Assembly (NCBI GenBank): GCA_021734645.1
Contig: JAIPIQ010000003.1
Coordinates: 1-43,538 of the forward strand
Length of the DNA stretch: 43,538 nt
Source: Fidelibacterota bacterium
Lineage (GTDB): Bacteria; Verrucomicrobiota; Kiritimatiellia; JAIPIQ01
Reading direction: 5' to 3'
The notes under the pieces are model-generated. The model was not told the DNA's origin. It worked only from the letters and a program-made list of their open reading frames with translations, and searched no databases. Both the position numbers and the translations under genes were made by a program. Below, one piece after another: positions 19,487 to 28,807 of the stretch (position 1 is its first letter; each line of letters opens with the position of its first letter).

Positions 19487-20494
19487 ATGAGCCGGATACG
19501 CAAACCGATGACCTGGCTGCTGATTAGCCTGGTGAGCGCCCTGATGCCAAGCGGTTGGGCCGCCGAAAATCCCGCCGCCGAAACGGCGATGGTGGCGTCC
19601 AATCCAGAACCCAACCCGCCGGCATCAACGAACCCGCCGGACGCCGAGCCGCCCGCGACGCCCGAGGACCCGGCCGCAGACGAAACAACCGCCCCAGCGG
19701 AAACCCAATGGCCCACCCCGCCCCGGTCGCTCGAAATCCCCGACGAGGCGCCCGAGCCACCGGCCACCCCCCTCGAAAACTTCTACCGCGCTTACATCCG
19801 CGGGCGCCTGGCCGCCGGAGCGCGCGTCAGCACCTTCAAGCTCGATGACAACGAACGGCCCGACCGAGAGAATTCCTTCCTCGGCAGCATCACGCTGCTC
19901 GATCCGATTGATGACAAGGAGATCCACCCGGTCATCACCTACGAAGTGTGTCGCTGGCTGGCGCTCGGGGTGAGCTGGGACCAGGTCGGCGCGGCCACGG
20001 TCACGCACCGGATCGCGGGCGGACTGCCCGGCGACATGCACAGCGATGGCGACATCTACCTCAAGGGGCCGGTCTTTGACGCCTATCTGCGAATTCCGCT
20101 GACGGACTGGCTGGTGCCATATGCCGGCATCGGCATCGCCCGCTACGAAGCCTCCTTCGATCCCGAGGGCTGGTGGCACTGGGGCTTTGATGACCAGTAT
20201 GACGCGCGCTATGATCAATGGGTCGCGCGGGGCTCGAATCCCGCCGACCTTCCCAGTAGCAAGCGGCGCAATATGTATGTCAACTCGAGCGACGAAACCG
20301 CCTATACGGCCGGACTCGAGATCCGCCCGGCAGAGCATATCGTCGTGGATTTCTTCTATCGTCAGATGGACATCTCCGTGGATGTGCTTTACCAGTTGAC
20401 TTATCGGGAGGGAACCCGCCTGGGCGTCGAGGAACGCGCGGAATTTCCGTTCAAGCATTATGCCTATGGGGCCAGCCTCAAGGTCATGTTCTGA
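19487..20494 (+). CDS. OmpW-like outer membrane beta-barrel protein
   Basis: Signal peptide; PVITYEVCRWLALGVSWDQVGAATVTHR..., VPYAGIGIARY, C-terminal ...YGASLKVMF ending in aromatic F; AAGGGAG Shine-Dalgarno. Confidence 0.65.
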   Translation: MSRIRKPMTWLLISLVSALMPSGWAAENPAAETAMVASNPEPNPPASTNPPDAEPPATPEDPAADETTAPAETQWPTPPRSLEIPDEAPEPPATPLENFYRAYIRGRLAAGARVSTFKLDDNERPDRENSFLGSITLLDPIDDKEIHPVITYEVCRWLALGVSWDQVGAATVTHRIAGGLPGDMHSDGDIYLKGPVFDAYLRIPLTDWLVPYAGIGIARYEASFDPEGWWHWGFDDQYDARYDQWVARGSNPADLPSSKRRNMYVNSSDETAYTAGLEIRPAEHIVVDFFYRQMDISVDVLYQLTYREGTRLGVEERAEFPFKHYAYGASLKVMF

Positions 20495-21259
20495 ATGGCG
20501 GCGCCCGCGCAATGCCCCACGCCACCCGCGGCGCGCCTCTATCCGGAAACGGCCGATATCGAAACGTCATCGGCGCAATACGCCCGGCGTTTCAGCGGCC
20601 CGGCCGGCGCCTGGCTGCTCGCCGTCCAGGAACGCCTGGCCCTCGCGCTGATCCTGCGGGATCAACCGGACACGATTCTCGATGTGGGTGGCGGACACGG
20701 CCAGTTGGCCCGGCCCCTGGCGGCCGCGGGCCGGACCGTGACCGTGCTGGGCAGCGAGCCCGGCTGCAGCGCCTTGATCGAGGACGACCTCATGGCCGGG
20801 CGCCTCGCCTTCGAGACCGGCAACGTGATCGCCCTGCCCTTTGCCGATCAAGCGTTCGATACGGCCATCTCTTTTCGCCTGCTGACCCATTGCGCGCGCT
20901 GGCCCGAGCTGATCGCTGAGCTGACGCGGGTCGCCCGGCGGGCCGTGGTGCTCGACTACCCGGCCCGGCGCAGCGTCAATTGCCTGGCCGGGTTGCTCTT
21001 TGCCGCCAAGAAGAAGTATGAGGGCGACACCCGCACTTTCCGCCCTTTCAGCCACGGGGAAGTCGCGGACGCCATGCGCCAGGCCGGCTTTGTTCCAGCC
21101 GGCCGCCGCGCTCAGTTCTTCTGGCCCATGGTGCTGCATCGCGCCCTCAAGCGCCCGCGTCTGTCCCGCGCGCTCGAAGCCCCGCCCCGCCTGCTGGGCT
21201 TGACGCGCCTCTTCGGCTCCCCCATCATTGCCCGTTTCGAACGCCAGGAGCCCGCGTGA
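20495..21259 (+). CDS. Class I SAM-dependent methyltransferase
   Basis: ILDVGGGHGQLARPLAAAGRTVTVLGSE (motif I) and LPFADQAFDTAISFRLLTH. Confidence 0.88.
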   Translation: MAAPAQCPTPPAARLYPETADIETSSAQYARRFSGPAGAWLLAVQERLALALILRDQPDTILDVGGGHGQLARPLAAAGRTVTVLGSEPGCSALIEDDLMAGRLAFETGNVIALPFADQAFDTAISFRLLTHCARWPELIAELTRVARRAVVLDYPARRSVNCLAGLLFAAKKKYEGDTRTFRPFSHGEVADAMRQAGFVPAGRRAQFFWPMVLHRALKRPRLSRALEAPPRLLGLTRLFGSPIIARFERQEPA

Positions 21260-22323
21260 ATTCCACGGAAAAACCACTCGCGCCGCCCGCCGGCGCGCTG
21301 GTCCTGGTGACCGGCGCCACCGGCTTCACCGGCCAGGTCCTGACCCGGCAATTGGCGGCCGTCGGCTGCCGCGTGCGCGCCCTGGCCCGCCCCGGCGCCA
21401 ACCGCGCGCCCCTGGCCGACCTCGACCTCGAATGGGTGACCGGCCAGGTTTATGATCCGGCGGCCATTGCCGCGGCGGTCAACGGCTGCGCATATATTTT
21501 CCATGTGGCAGCGGCCTACCGCGAAGCCAAGCTGGACCTCGAGGCCTACCGCCGGGTGCATGTGACCAGTACCCGCCTGCTGGCCGAAGCCGCCCACGCC
21601 CAGCCCGGCTTCCGGCGCTTCGTGCATGTCTCGACCATTGGCGTCCACGGCGACATCACCCAGCCGCCCGCAACCGAAACCGCGCCCTTTGCGCCCGGCG
21701 ACGACTACCAGCTCACCAAAGCCGAGGGCGAGCAATGGATTCAGGGCTTCGCCGCCCGCACGGGACTGCCAGTCACCGTCATCCGGCCCGCCGGCATCTA
21801 TGGTCCCAGCGACCGCCGCCTGCTCAAGCTGTTCAAAATGGCCACTTGGCCGGTCTTTCCCTTGCTCGGCTTCCAACCCACGCTTTACCATCTGATCCAC
21901 GTGGACGACCTCGCCGCCGCCCTCTGCCAGGCCGCCGTCCATCCCGCCGCCCCGGGCGAAGTCTTCATCATCGGCAACCGCGAGCCCATCTCGATCGAGG
22001 CCATCGGCCGCCTCGTGGCCGACGAGCTGGGGCGGCCCTTCCGGCCGGTACACCTCCCGGCCGCGCCCTTTTTCCTGGCCGCCCGCCTGTGCGAAATCGC
22101 CTGCCGTCCCTTGCACATCGAGCCGCCCCTTTATCGCCGCCGGGTGGCGTTCTTCACCAAGCAGCGCTACTTCGATACGACCAAGATGCGGACCGTGCTC
22201 GAATTCACGCCGCAGATGGACAATGCTGAGGGCCTGCGGGCCACCGCCCGCGCCTACCTGGCCCAGGGCTGGCTGCCAATCCGGCGCGCGCCCGCCCTCA
22301 CTCCCAAGGAAAATCAAGCATGA
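21256..22323 (+). CDS. NAD(P)-dependent epimerase/dehydratase (extended SDR)
   Basis: VTGATGFTGQVLTRQLAA Rossmann motif, RPAGIYGPSD; GTG start with GTGA overlap. Confidence 0.9.
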   Translation: MNSTEKPLAPPAGALVLVTGATGFTGQVLTRQLAAVGCRVRALARPGANRAPLADLDLEWVTGQVYDPAAIAAAVNGCAYIFHVAAAYREAKLDLEAYRRVHVTSTRLLAEAAHAQPGFRRFVHVSTIGVHGDITQPPATETAPFAPGDDYQLTKAEGEQWIQGFAARTGLPVTVIRPAGIYGPSDRRLLKLFKMATWPVFPLLGFQPTLYHLIHVDDLAAALCQAAVHPAAPGEVFIIGNREPISIEAIGRLVADELGRPFRPVHLPAAPFFLAARLCEIACRPLHIEPPLYRRRVAFFTKQRYFDTTKMRTVLEFTPQMDNAEGLRATARAYLAQGWLPIRRAPALTPKENQA

Positions 22324-23075
22324 CGCCATCCGTGGAAATCCAAAAAGAAATGGCGGGGGGCCAGCGCTCGAAGTGGGCGGCCTATCGCGACCTGGTCATT
22401 GGCCGCCCCGGCCTATGGCCCCTGCTACGCTTCGAACTCACCCAGTTGTTGCTGGCCAATCTGCCCGGCGCCCTCGGGCTTCTCCTGCGTGGCAAATGCT
22501 ATCCCATGCTGTTCAAGTCCTGTGGCCGGGGCGTGGTGTTCGGCGCGCGCCTGACCCTGCGCCACCCCCACAAGATTGAACTCGGCGCCGGCACGGTCCT
22601 GGATGACAACGTGGTCCTGGATGCCAAGGGGACGGACAACGAGGGCATTCGCATCGGCCAGGGCGCGTTCATCGGCCGGGACACGATCTTGAGCTGCAAG
22701 AATGGCGACATCATTCTGGGGGACCGGGTCAATCTCGGCTTTCGCTGCGAGATCTTTTCCGGCAGCCGGGTCGAGTTGGCCGACTCGGTTCTGGTGGCGG
22801 CCTATACCTATTTGGTGGGGGGCGGGCATCCGGCGGACCGGCTGGATGTGCCGGTGTTGGAGCAGGGGCATTTTTCGCGCGGCATCCACGTGGAGACGGG
22901 GGTCTGGCTGGGCGCGGGCGTCATTGTGCTCGACGGCCTCCGGATTGGCGCACACGCCATCATTGGCGCCGGGGCGGTGGTTTCGCGCGACGTGCCCGCC
23001 TATCACATTGCCGCAGGGGTGCCCGCGCGGCTGGTGCGCGACCGCCGGGCGGACCAAGACCCGGGGACGCCATGA
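22320..23075 (+). CDS. Left-handed beta-helix acyltransferase
   Basis: Hexapeptide repeats (IGQGAFIGRDTILSCKNGDIILGDRVNLGFRC...; VWLGAGVIVLDGLRIGAHAIIGAGAVVSRDV). Confidence 0.88.
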   Translation: MTPSVEIQKEMAGGQRSKWAAYRDLVIGRPGLWPLLRFELTQLLLANLPGALGLLLRGKCYPMLFKSCGRGVVFGARLTLRHPHKIELGAGTVLDDNVVLDAKGTDNEGIRIGQGAFIGRDTILSCKNGDIILGDRVNLGFRCEIFSGSRVELADSVLVAAYTYLVGGGHPADRLDVPVLEQGHFSRGIHVETGVWLGAGVIVLDGLRIGAHAIIGAGAVVSRDVPAYHIAAGVPARLVRDRRADQDPGTP

Positions 23076-24217
23076 GCGACCCGGTCACCATCCTGCATGT
23101 CTGCGAGCACTTTGGCGGGCGCGAAGCCAGCCTGCATGGCGTCGCCCGCAGCTTCCAATGGCAGTTGCCGCTCTTTGATCCGGCGCGCTACCGCGTCCTG
23201 CTTTGCTCCCGCAAAGGACCCGACAAAGCCGCGCAGGAAATGATCGCCGGGGGCCTCACGCCCTACTATCTCGGCTACGGCAAATTCGATCCGCGCAATC
23301 TGCTGGCCCTGCTGCGCCTCATTCGCCGGGAAAACGCGCGCCTGCTGCATGCCCACGGCTATGGCGCCTGCCTCTGGGCGCGCCTGGCCGGTCGTTGGCT
23401 CGGACTGCCCGTGATCGTCCATGGCCGCTGCAACTACGGCACGGTGCCGCTCTTCCAGCGCCCGGTCGAATGGCTGCTGGGCCCCCGCACGAAATACGCC
23501 CTCGCGGTCTCCGAATCCACCCGCCAGTTCCTGATCCACAAAAGGCATATCCCCGCCGCCGCCGTCCAAACCCTCTACAACGGCATCCTGCTCGATAAAA
23601 TCCCCCGCCTCGATGCCGCCCAACGCGCCGCCCTGCGCGCGCGCTTCGACGTGCCGCCCGAAACCTGGCTGCTGGGCATCGTCGGACGCCTCGAAAGCCA
23701 CAAGGGCCACCTCGATGTCTTCGCCGCCCTCGAAATAGCCGCCAACCACCCCGCCCTCCGCAACCGCCCCTGGCTGCTCTGGGTCGTGGGCGACGGCGCC
23801 TATACCCCCGTCCTCACCGAATGGGCCCGCACCCACCCCCAAGGCCAATTCATCCGCTTCCTCGGCTTCCAACGCGACGTCCTGCGCTTGATCCAAGCCC
23901 TTGATGTCCAGCTCTTCCCCAGCCACTTCGAAGGCACCCCCAATACGCTCTTCGAAGCCCTGGCCGTCGGCAATCCCGTCATCGCCTCCGATAGCGACGG
24001 CCAGGCCGAACTGCTGACCCACGGACAAAACGCCCTCATCTATCCCTGCGGCAACGTCCCGGCCCTCGCCAACTGCCTCACCCGCGCCGCCGCCCATCCC
24101 GAACAAATGACCGCCCTCGCCCGCCAGGCCCTCGAACGCTCCCGCGACTTCGACGGCCACCGCACCATCGCCACCCTCACCGACCTCTACGACCATATCC
24201 TCAACCGCCACCCCTAA
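23072..24217 (+). CDS. Glycosyltransferase family 4-like protein
   Basis: LLHAHGYGACLWARLAGRWLGLPVIVHGR, GIVGRLESHKGH, LFPSHFEGTPNTLFEALAVGNPVIASD. Confidence 0.92.
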   Translation: MSDPVTILHVCEHFGGREASLHGVARSFQWQLPLFDPARYRVLLCSRKGPDKAAQEMIAGGLTPYYLGYGKFDPRNLLALLRLIRRENARLLHAHGYGACLWARLAGRWLGLPVIVHGRCNYGTVPLFQRPVEWLLGPRTKYALAVSESTRQFLIHKRHIPAAAVQTLYNGILLDKIPRLDAAQRAALRARFDVPPETWLLGIVGRLESHKGHLDVFAALEIAANHPALRNRPWLLWVVGDGAYTPVLTEWARTHPQGQFIRFLGFQRDVLRLIQALDVQLFPSHFEGTPNTLFEALAVGNPVIASDSDGQAELLTHGQNALIYPCGNVPALANCLTRAAAHPEQMTALARQALERSRDFDGHRTIATLTDLYDHILNRHP

Positions 24218-24229
24218 TCGGACACACTT

Positions 24230-25402
24230 ATGGACTACAAAATGGATTATAAAGATGTTGCCGTGCAGAATTTGATGGATCTGTTGGCGGCGGAGGGGCC
24301 GAGCGGCGGCGAAGGGCCGGTGGCCGAGGTGGTCAAAAAGCAGCTGCGGGCGGCCGGCGCCCAGGCATCGTGGTTCTCTTTCAGAGGAAAGCGCCGCCTG
24401 CCGAAGCACTTTACCATCGGCAATCTGATCGTCAAAATCCCCGGCACGGTGAACGCCCCTCGCCTCATGTTCTCGGCACATCTCGATACGGTGCCGATTT
24501 GTCAGGGTGCTGTACCGATCATCAAAGGAGACCGGATCGTTCCCAAAGGCAAGACGGGGCTCGGCGGCGACAATCGCGCGTCGGTTGCGGCGATCGTGAC
24601 GATGGCGCAGACGGTCCTGAAAAACGATCTGCCCCGCCCGCCAATTACCCTGCTTTTTCCCGTTGGCGAAGAGAATGGCCTGCACGGAGCCAAGGCGTTT
24701 GATCCGTCCCATGGCGGAAATCCGGCCATGTGCTTCAACCTCGATGGCAGCGGCGCGCGCGGCGGCGTAATCGGCGCACTGGGCGCGATCCGCTGGCGGG
24801 CGGAAATTCGCGGCAAGAGCACGCATGCAGCGGTCAATCCGGAGGGGGGCATCTCCGCGGCGATTATTGCAGCCCATGCGATTGCCGCGGCCAAGGCCCA
24901 GGGATATTGCGGACGGATCGAAAACGGAGCGCTCACCGGCACGGCCAATGTCGGGTCCATCCATGGCGGTGAAGTGGACAACCAAGTGATGGATCGCCTC
25001 GCTGTGACCGGCGAGTGCCGCAGCCACAGCGCCGCCTCGCTGGATAAGATTTCCAAGGTATGGAAAACCGCATTTGAGCAAGCCGCCCGTGAACTGAAAA
25101 ACGATGCGGGCGAATCCGGCTCGGTGGCGTTTGAAGCATTCAGCGATTACCGGGCCTTTAAACTGAAAATGAGCGAGCCCGTTGTCAAACGCTTCCTGAA
25201 GGCCGCGCCGCAAGCGGGCCGCAAAGCCTGCACACAGGTCATCAACGCCGGGTTGGATGCGAATATTCTCAATGAGAAAGGCATTCCAACACTCACGTTC
25301 GATGCGGGCAATCACCATGCGCATGATTTGAACGAGTACGTGGACATTGCGCGCTATCTGGAAGCCTGTCAGCTGGCCATTGTTTTAGCAACTGCGGTAT
25401 AA
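24230..25402 (+). CDS. M20 family metallopeptidase (tripeptidase T-like)
   Basis: FSAHLDTVP, GLGGDNRASVAAI, PVGEENGLHGAKAFD. Confidence 0.88.
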   Translation: MDYKMDYKDVAVQNLMDLLAAEGPSGGEGPVAEVVKKQLRAAGAQASWFSFRGKRRLPKHFTIGNLIVKIPGTVNAPRLMFSAHLDTVPICQGAVPIIKGDRIVPKGKTGLGGDNRASVAAIVTMAQTVLKNDLPRPPITLLFPVGEENGLHGAKAFDPSHGGNPAMCFNLDGSGARGGVIGALGAIRWRAEIRGKSTHAAVNPEGGISAAIIAAHAIAAAKAQGYCGRIENGALTGTANVGSIHGGEVDNQVMDRLAVTGECRSHSAASLDKISKVWKTAFEQAARELKNDAGESGSVAFEAFSDYRAFKLKMSEPVVKRFLKAAPQAGRKACTQVINAGLDANILNEKGIPTLTFDAGNHHAHDLNEYVDIARYLEACQLAIVLATAV

Positions 25403-25492
25403 TCGGGTCCGCAATGGTGGTTTTCCACATCATAAACGGAGAGGCAGCGCGTCGGCCAATAGGGACAAAGAAAATGGTGGCGGTGCGCATGA

Positions 25493-28400
25493 TCGTACCT
25501 TCTTTACTCAATATCTAGTTCATATCGCCTCGCTGTTCTTCGTTCTCAAATTAAGCCCGAGGCGAAGCTAACGTTCGTTTCGGCCTACTTTACCGTCAGC
25601 GCCTACGATGCGCTCAAGTCCGAACTCGAATCCGCCGAAAGCCTCCGCTTTCTCTTCGGGGAACCGTCCTTCATTTCGGAAATCGATACCGACAAGCACG
25701 CCAAGAAGAACTTCTGCCTTACTGAGGGCGGGCTTGAACTCGCTCATTCACTGGCTCAGCGTCCCGCCGCCAAGGCGTGTGCGGCATGGATCAATCGGAT
25801 GGTCGAGATTCGCTCGATCCGGCAATCCGGATTTCTCCATGGCAAGGCATACCACATTCAGAACGGCAATGCCTCCAAAGCCATCCTTGGCAGCTCGAAT
25901 TTCACCGTGCCGGGCTTGGGCCTCCGCCATTCCGGCAACAATATCGAACTCAACCTCGTCATCGATTCCGACCGGGATCGCAATGATCTCCTCGACTGGT
26001 TCGAGGAAGTCTGGCGTGACGACGCGCTCACCAAAGACGTGAAAGCTGAGGTGCTGCGCTACTTGGAGCGCCTCTACGCCAATCATTCCCCGGAATTCAT
26101 CTACTACCTCACCCTCTTTCACATCTTCCGAGAGGAACTCGAAGGCGCCGGCGATCTAGACGACACGCTCAAGCGTACAACGCTCCTTGAGTCCAAGGTT
26201 TGGAACATGCTTTTCTCGTTCCAGAAGGACGGCGTTAAAGGCGCGATCAATAAAATCCTTTCCTATAATGGCTGCATCCTGGCCGACAGCGTTGGACTGG
26301 GGAAGACCTTCGAGGCGCTCGCGGTCATCAAGTTTTTTAATCTCCGAGGCGAGAGAGTCCTTGTGCTGTGCCCGAAGAAGCTGCGAGAGAACTGGACCGC
26401 CTACCGTCCACAGAATTCATTGTGCCAACTACCGGAGGACAAACTTGACTATGATGTTTTGTCCCATACGGATCTTTCCCGCACTCAAGGAGAGTCGGAT
26501 GGGCACAATCTGAGCACATTCAACTGGGGCAACTACGGTCTCATCGTCATCGACGAATCCCATAACTTCCGAAACAACGCCGGCGGCAAGGAAAAGGACG
26601 ACGGTTCCCGGCGGCGGAGCCGCTACGAGCGCTTGATGGCGGATGTCATCCAGGCGGGCATGAAAACCAAAGTGCTCCTGCTCTCCGCCACCCCGGTGAA
26701 TAACCAGATCGCCGACATCCGCAACCAGATATCCCTCATCGCAGGCGGGGATGTTGCCCGCTCCGAGAACCCCGCGCACGATGGCGCGTTCCAAGAGAAC
26801 CTCGGCGTGCCCAGCGTGAAGGAAACCGCCCGCCAGGCGCAGAGCAAATTCACCACCTGGACGAGGAGGCCGCCCGCGGAGCGCCAGACCCGCGATCTCA
26901 TCAATCAGCTCGGGAGCGACTTCTTCAAGCTGCTCGATGGCCTCTCCATCGCGCGTTCCCGGGCCCAGATCAAACGCTACTACGCTAAAGAACTCGCCAC
27001 CCTGGGAGGCTTTCCGGACAGATCCAAACCCCATGCCGAATACCCCGAGATTGACGCCGAGGGGAAATTTCTCACCTTCCAGCAACTCGATGCCAAGATC
27101 AGCAGTCTTACCCTGAGCCTCTACCACCCCAGTTCCTACCTCCGCAAGGATTTGCCGCAGCCGGTTCTCGATGAATACGCCCAACGGATTGGCAACTTCA
27201 CGCAGGAGGGTCGGGAGCGGATCCTCATTTCCATGATGAAGGTGAACTTCCTCAAGCGTCTCGAAAGCTCCATTGATTCCTTCCGCCTCACCCTCAGCCG
27301 CACCATCCAGAAGATCGACGACCTCAAGGCCAAAATCGAAAGCTTCCAGAACACCAAGAATCAAAATCCGACCTTCGACTTCGCCAATCTCAGCGACGAG
27401 GACTTCGATGATCTCGATGTCGATCCGGAAGACCTCAAGATCGGCGGCAAGCACAAGATCAGCCTGGAAGACCTCAATCTCCCCGACTGGAAACTGGCCG
27501 TCAGCCAGGATCGCGATCAGTTGCAATACCTGCTGGATCACGCCGCGCCCATTCATCCGGCGCGGGACGCCAAGCTTCTCCGCCTCCGCGCCCTGGTCGA
27601 GCACAAGCTCGATCACCCCTCGACGAATCGGGAGGGCGAGCCTATCCGCAAGATCATCGTCTTCACCGCCTTCGCGGACACAGCTCAGTATCTTTGGAAG
27701 CACCTCGCCGAGCCGGTGCATGCGGCACGCGGCACCCACGCCGCCCTGATTTCAGGCGGCGGGGCCAACCGCACCACGCTGGGTAAAACCGACTTCGAAC
27801 ACATCCTCACCAACTTCTCCCCCCGAGCCAAAGGGCGCGATCGCCGGCCGGAACTCCCGCAGGACGAGGAAATTGATCTCCTGATCGCCACGGACTGCAT
27901 CTCGGAGGGCCAGAACCTTCAGGATTGCGACTACCTGATCAACTACGACATCCACTGGAATCCCGTCCGCATCATCCAGCGCTTCGGCCGCATCGACCGG
28001 ATCGGGTCCCGCAATGCGCGCGTTTCCCGGGTCAACTTCTGGCCCACCAAAGACCTCGACGCCTACCTCAACGTCAAACAACGCGTCGAAGCCCGCATGG
28101 CCTTGGTCGACCTCACCGCCTCGGGCGAGGACAACCTCCTCAACGTCGAGCAGTTCGAAGACCTGATCGCCTCTGATCTCCACTACCGGAATCTGCAGCT
28201 CAAACGCCTGCAGCACGAGATCCTCGACCTCGAGGACCTCAACGAGGACTCCATCTCCCTCGCGGACTTCTCCCTCGCCGACTTCCGGCTCGATCTCCTC
28301 CGCTTCCTCGAAGCCAACCGCGAGGAATTGGAATCTTCTCCGCTCGGGCTGTACGCCGTGATCCCTCCCGATCCCCAGCTCCCCGCCACCCAGCCGGGCA

Positions 28401-28807
28401 TCCTCTTCTGTTTCCGTCAACGCGATGACCGCCGCCCCACCGAGGTGAACCCCCTCGCGCCACACTACCTCGTGTACGTGCTCGACGACGGCAATGTGCG
28501 CCTCACCTTCGCCCAGCCCAAGCAGTCCCTGGAACTCTTCCGGACGCTCGCCGCGGGCCAGTCGTCACCGCTCAACCCCCTCTGCGACCTCTTCGACGAC
28601 CGCACCAGGAACGGCGCCGACATGGCGCACGAGAACAATCTCCTGGAACGCGCCGTCGAATCCATCAAAGCCACCTTCGGCAAACGCGCCGCCGCCGCCT
28701 TGTTCTCCGGCCGTGATGGCAAGCTGCCGTCCGCCCAGGATACCCCGGCCTCCAGCGCCGATCTCGAACTCGTCACCTGGCTCGTCATCATGGGGGGCAA
28801 GGAATGA
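25493..28807 (+). CDS. PLD-domain SNF2-family helicase (defence-type); N-terminus without a canonical start
   Basis: PLD motif FLHGKAYHI...LGSSNFT; Walker A ADSVGLGKTFEA; VIDESHNF; LLSATPVNN; QRFGRIDRIGSRN. First ATG is 25799, but conserved-looking coding (IKPEAKLTFVSAYFTVSAYDALKSELESAESLRFLFGEP...) is in frame upstream to the stop at 25490-25492. Confidence 0.88.
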   Translation, partial: SYLLYSISSSYRLAVLRSQIKPEAKLTFVSAYFTVSAYDALKSELESAESLRFLFGEPSFISEIDTDKHAKKNFCLTEGGLELAHSLAQRPAAKACAAWINRMVEIRSIRQSGFLHGKAYHIQNGNASKAILGSSNFTVPGLGLRHSGNNIELNLVIDSDRDRNDLLDWFEEVWRDDALTKDVKAEVLRYLERLYANHSPEFIYYLTLFHIFREELEGAGDLDDTLKRTTLLESKVWNMLFSFQKDGVKGAINKILSYNGCILADSVGLGKTFEALAVIKFFNLRGERVLVLCPKKLRENWTAYRPQNSLCQLPEDKLDYDVLSHTDLSRTQGESDGHNLSTFNWGNYGLIVIDESHNFRNNAGGKEKDDGSRRRSRYERLMADVIQAGMKTKVLLLSATPVNNQIADIRNQISLIAGGDVARSENPAHDGAFQENLGVPSVKETARQAQSKFTTWTRRPPAERQTRDLINQLGSDFFKLLDGLSIARSRAQIKRYYAKELATLGGFPDRSKPHAEYPEIDAEGKFLTFQQLDAKISSLTLSLYHPSSYLRKDLPQPVLDEYAQRIGNFTQEGRERILISMMKVNFLKRLESSIDSFRLTLSRTIQKIDDLKAKIESFQNTKNQNPTFDFANLSDEDFDDLDVDPEDLKIGGKHKISLEDLNLPDWKLAVSQDRDQLQYLLDHAAPIHPARDAKLLRLRALVEHKLDHPSTNREGEPIRKIIVFTAFADTAQYLWKHLAEPVHAARGTHAALISGGGANRTTLGKTDFEHILTNFSPRAKGRDRRPELPQDEEIDLLIATDCISEGQNLQDCDYLINYDIHWNPVRIIQRFGRIDRIGSRNARVSRVNFWPTKDLDAYLNVKQRVEARMALVDLTASGEDNLLNVEQFEDLIASDLHYRNLQLKRLQHEILDLEDLNEDSISLADFSLADFRLDLLRFLEANREELESSPLGLYAVIPPDPQLPATQPGILFCFRQRDDRRPTEVNPLAPHYLVYVLDDGNVRLTFAQPKQSLELFRTLAAGQSSPLNPLCDLFDDRTRNGADMAHENNLLERAVESIKATFGKRAAAALFSGRDGKLPSAQDTPASSADLELVTWLVIMGGKE

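Noticed and set aside
24230-24253. FLAG-tag-like MDYKMDYKD as an engineered sequence
   Set aside because: No DDDDK, codons differ between the two copies, and the context is natural coding sequence.
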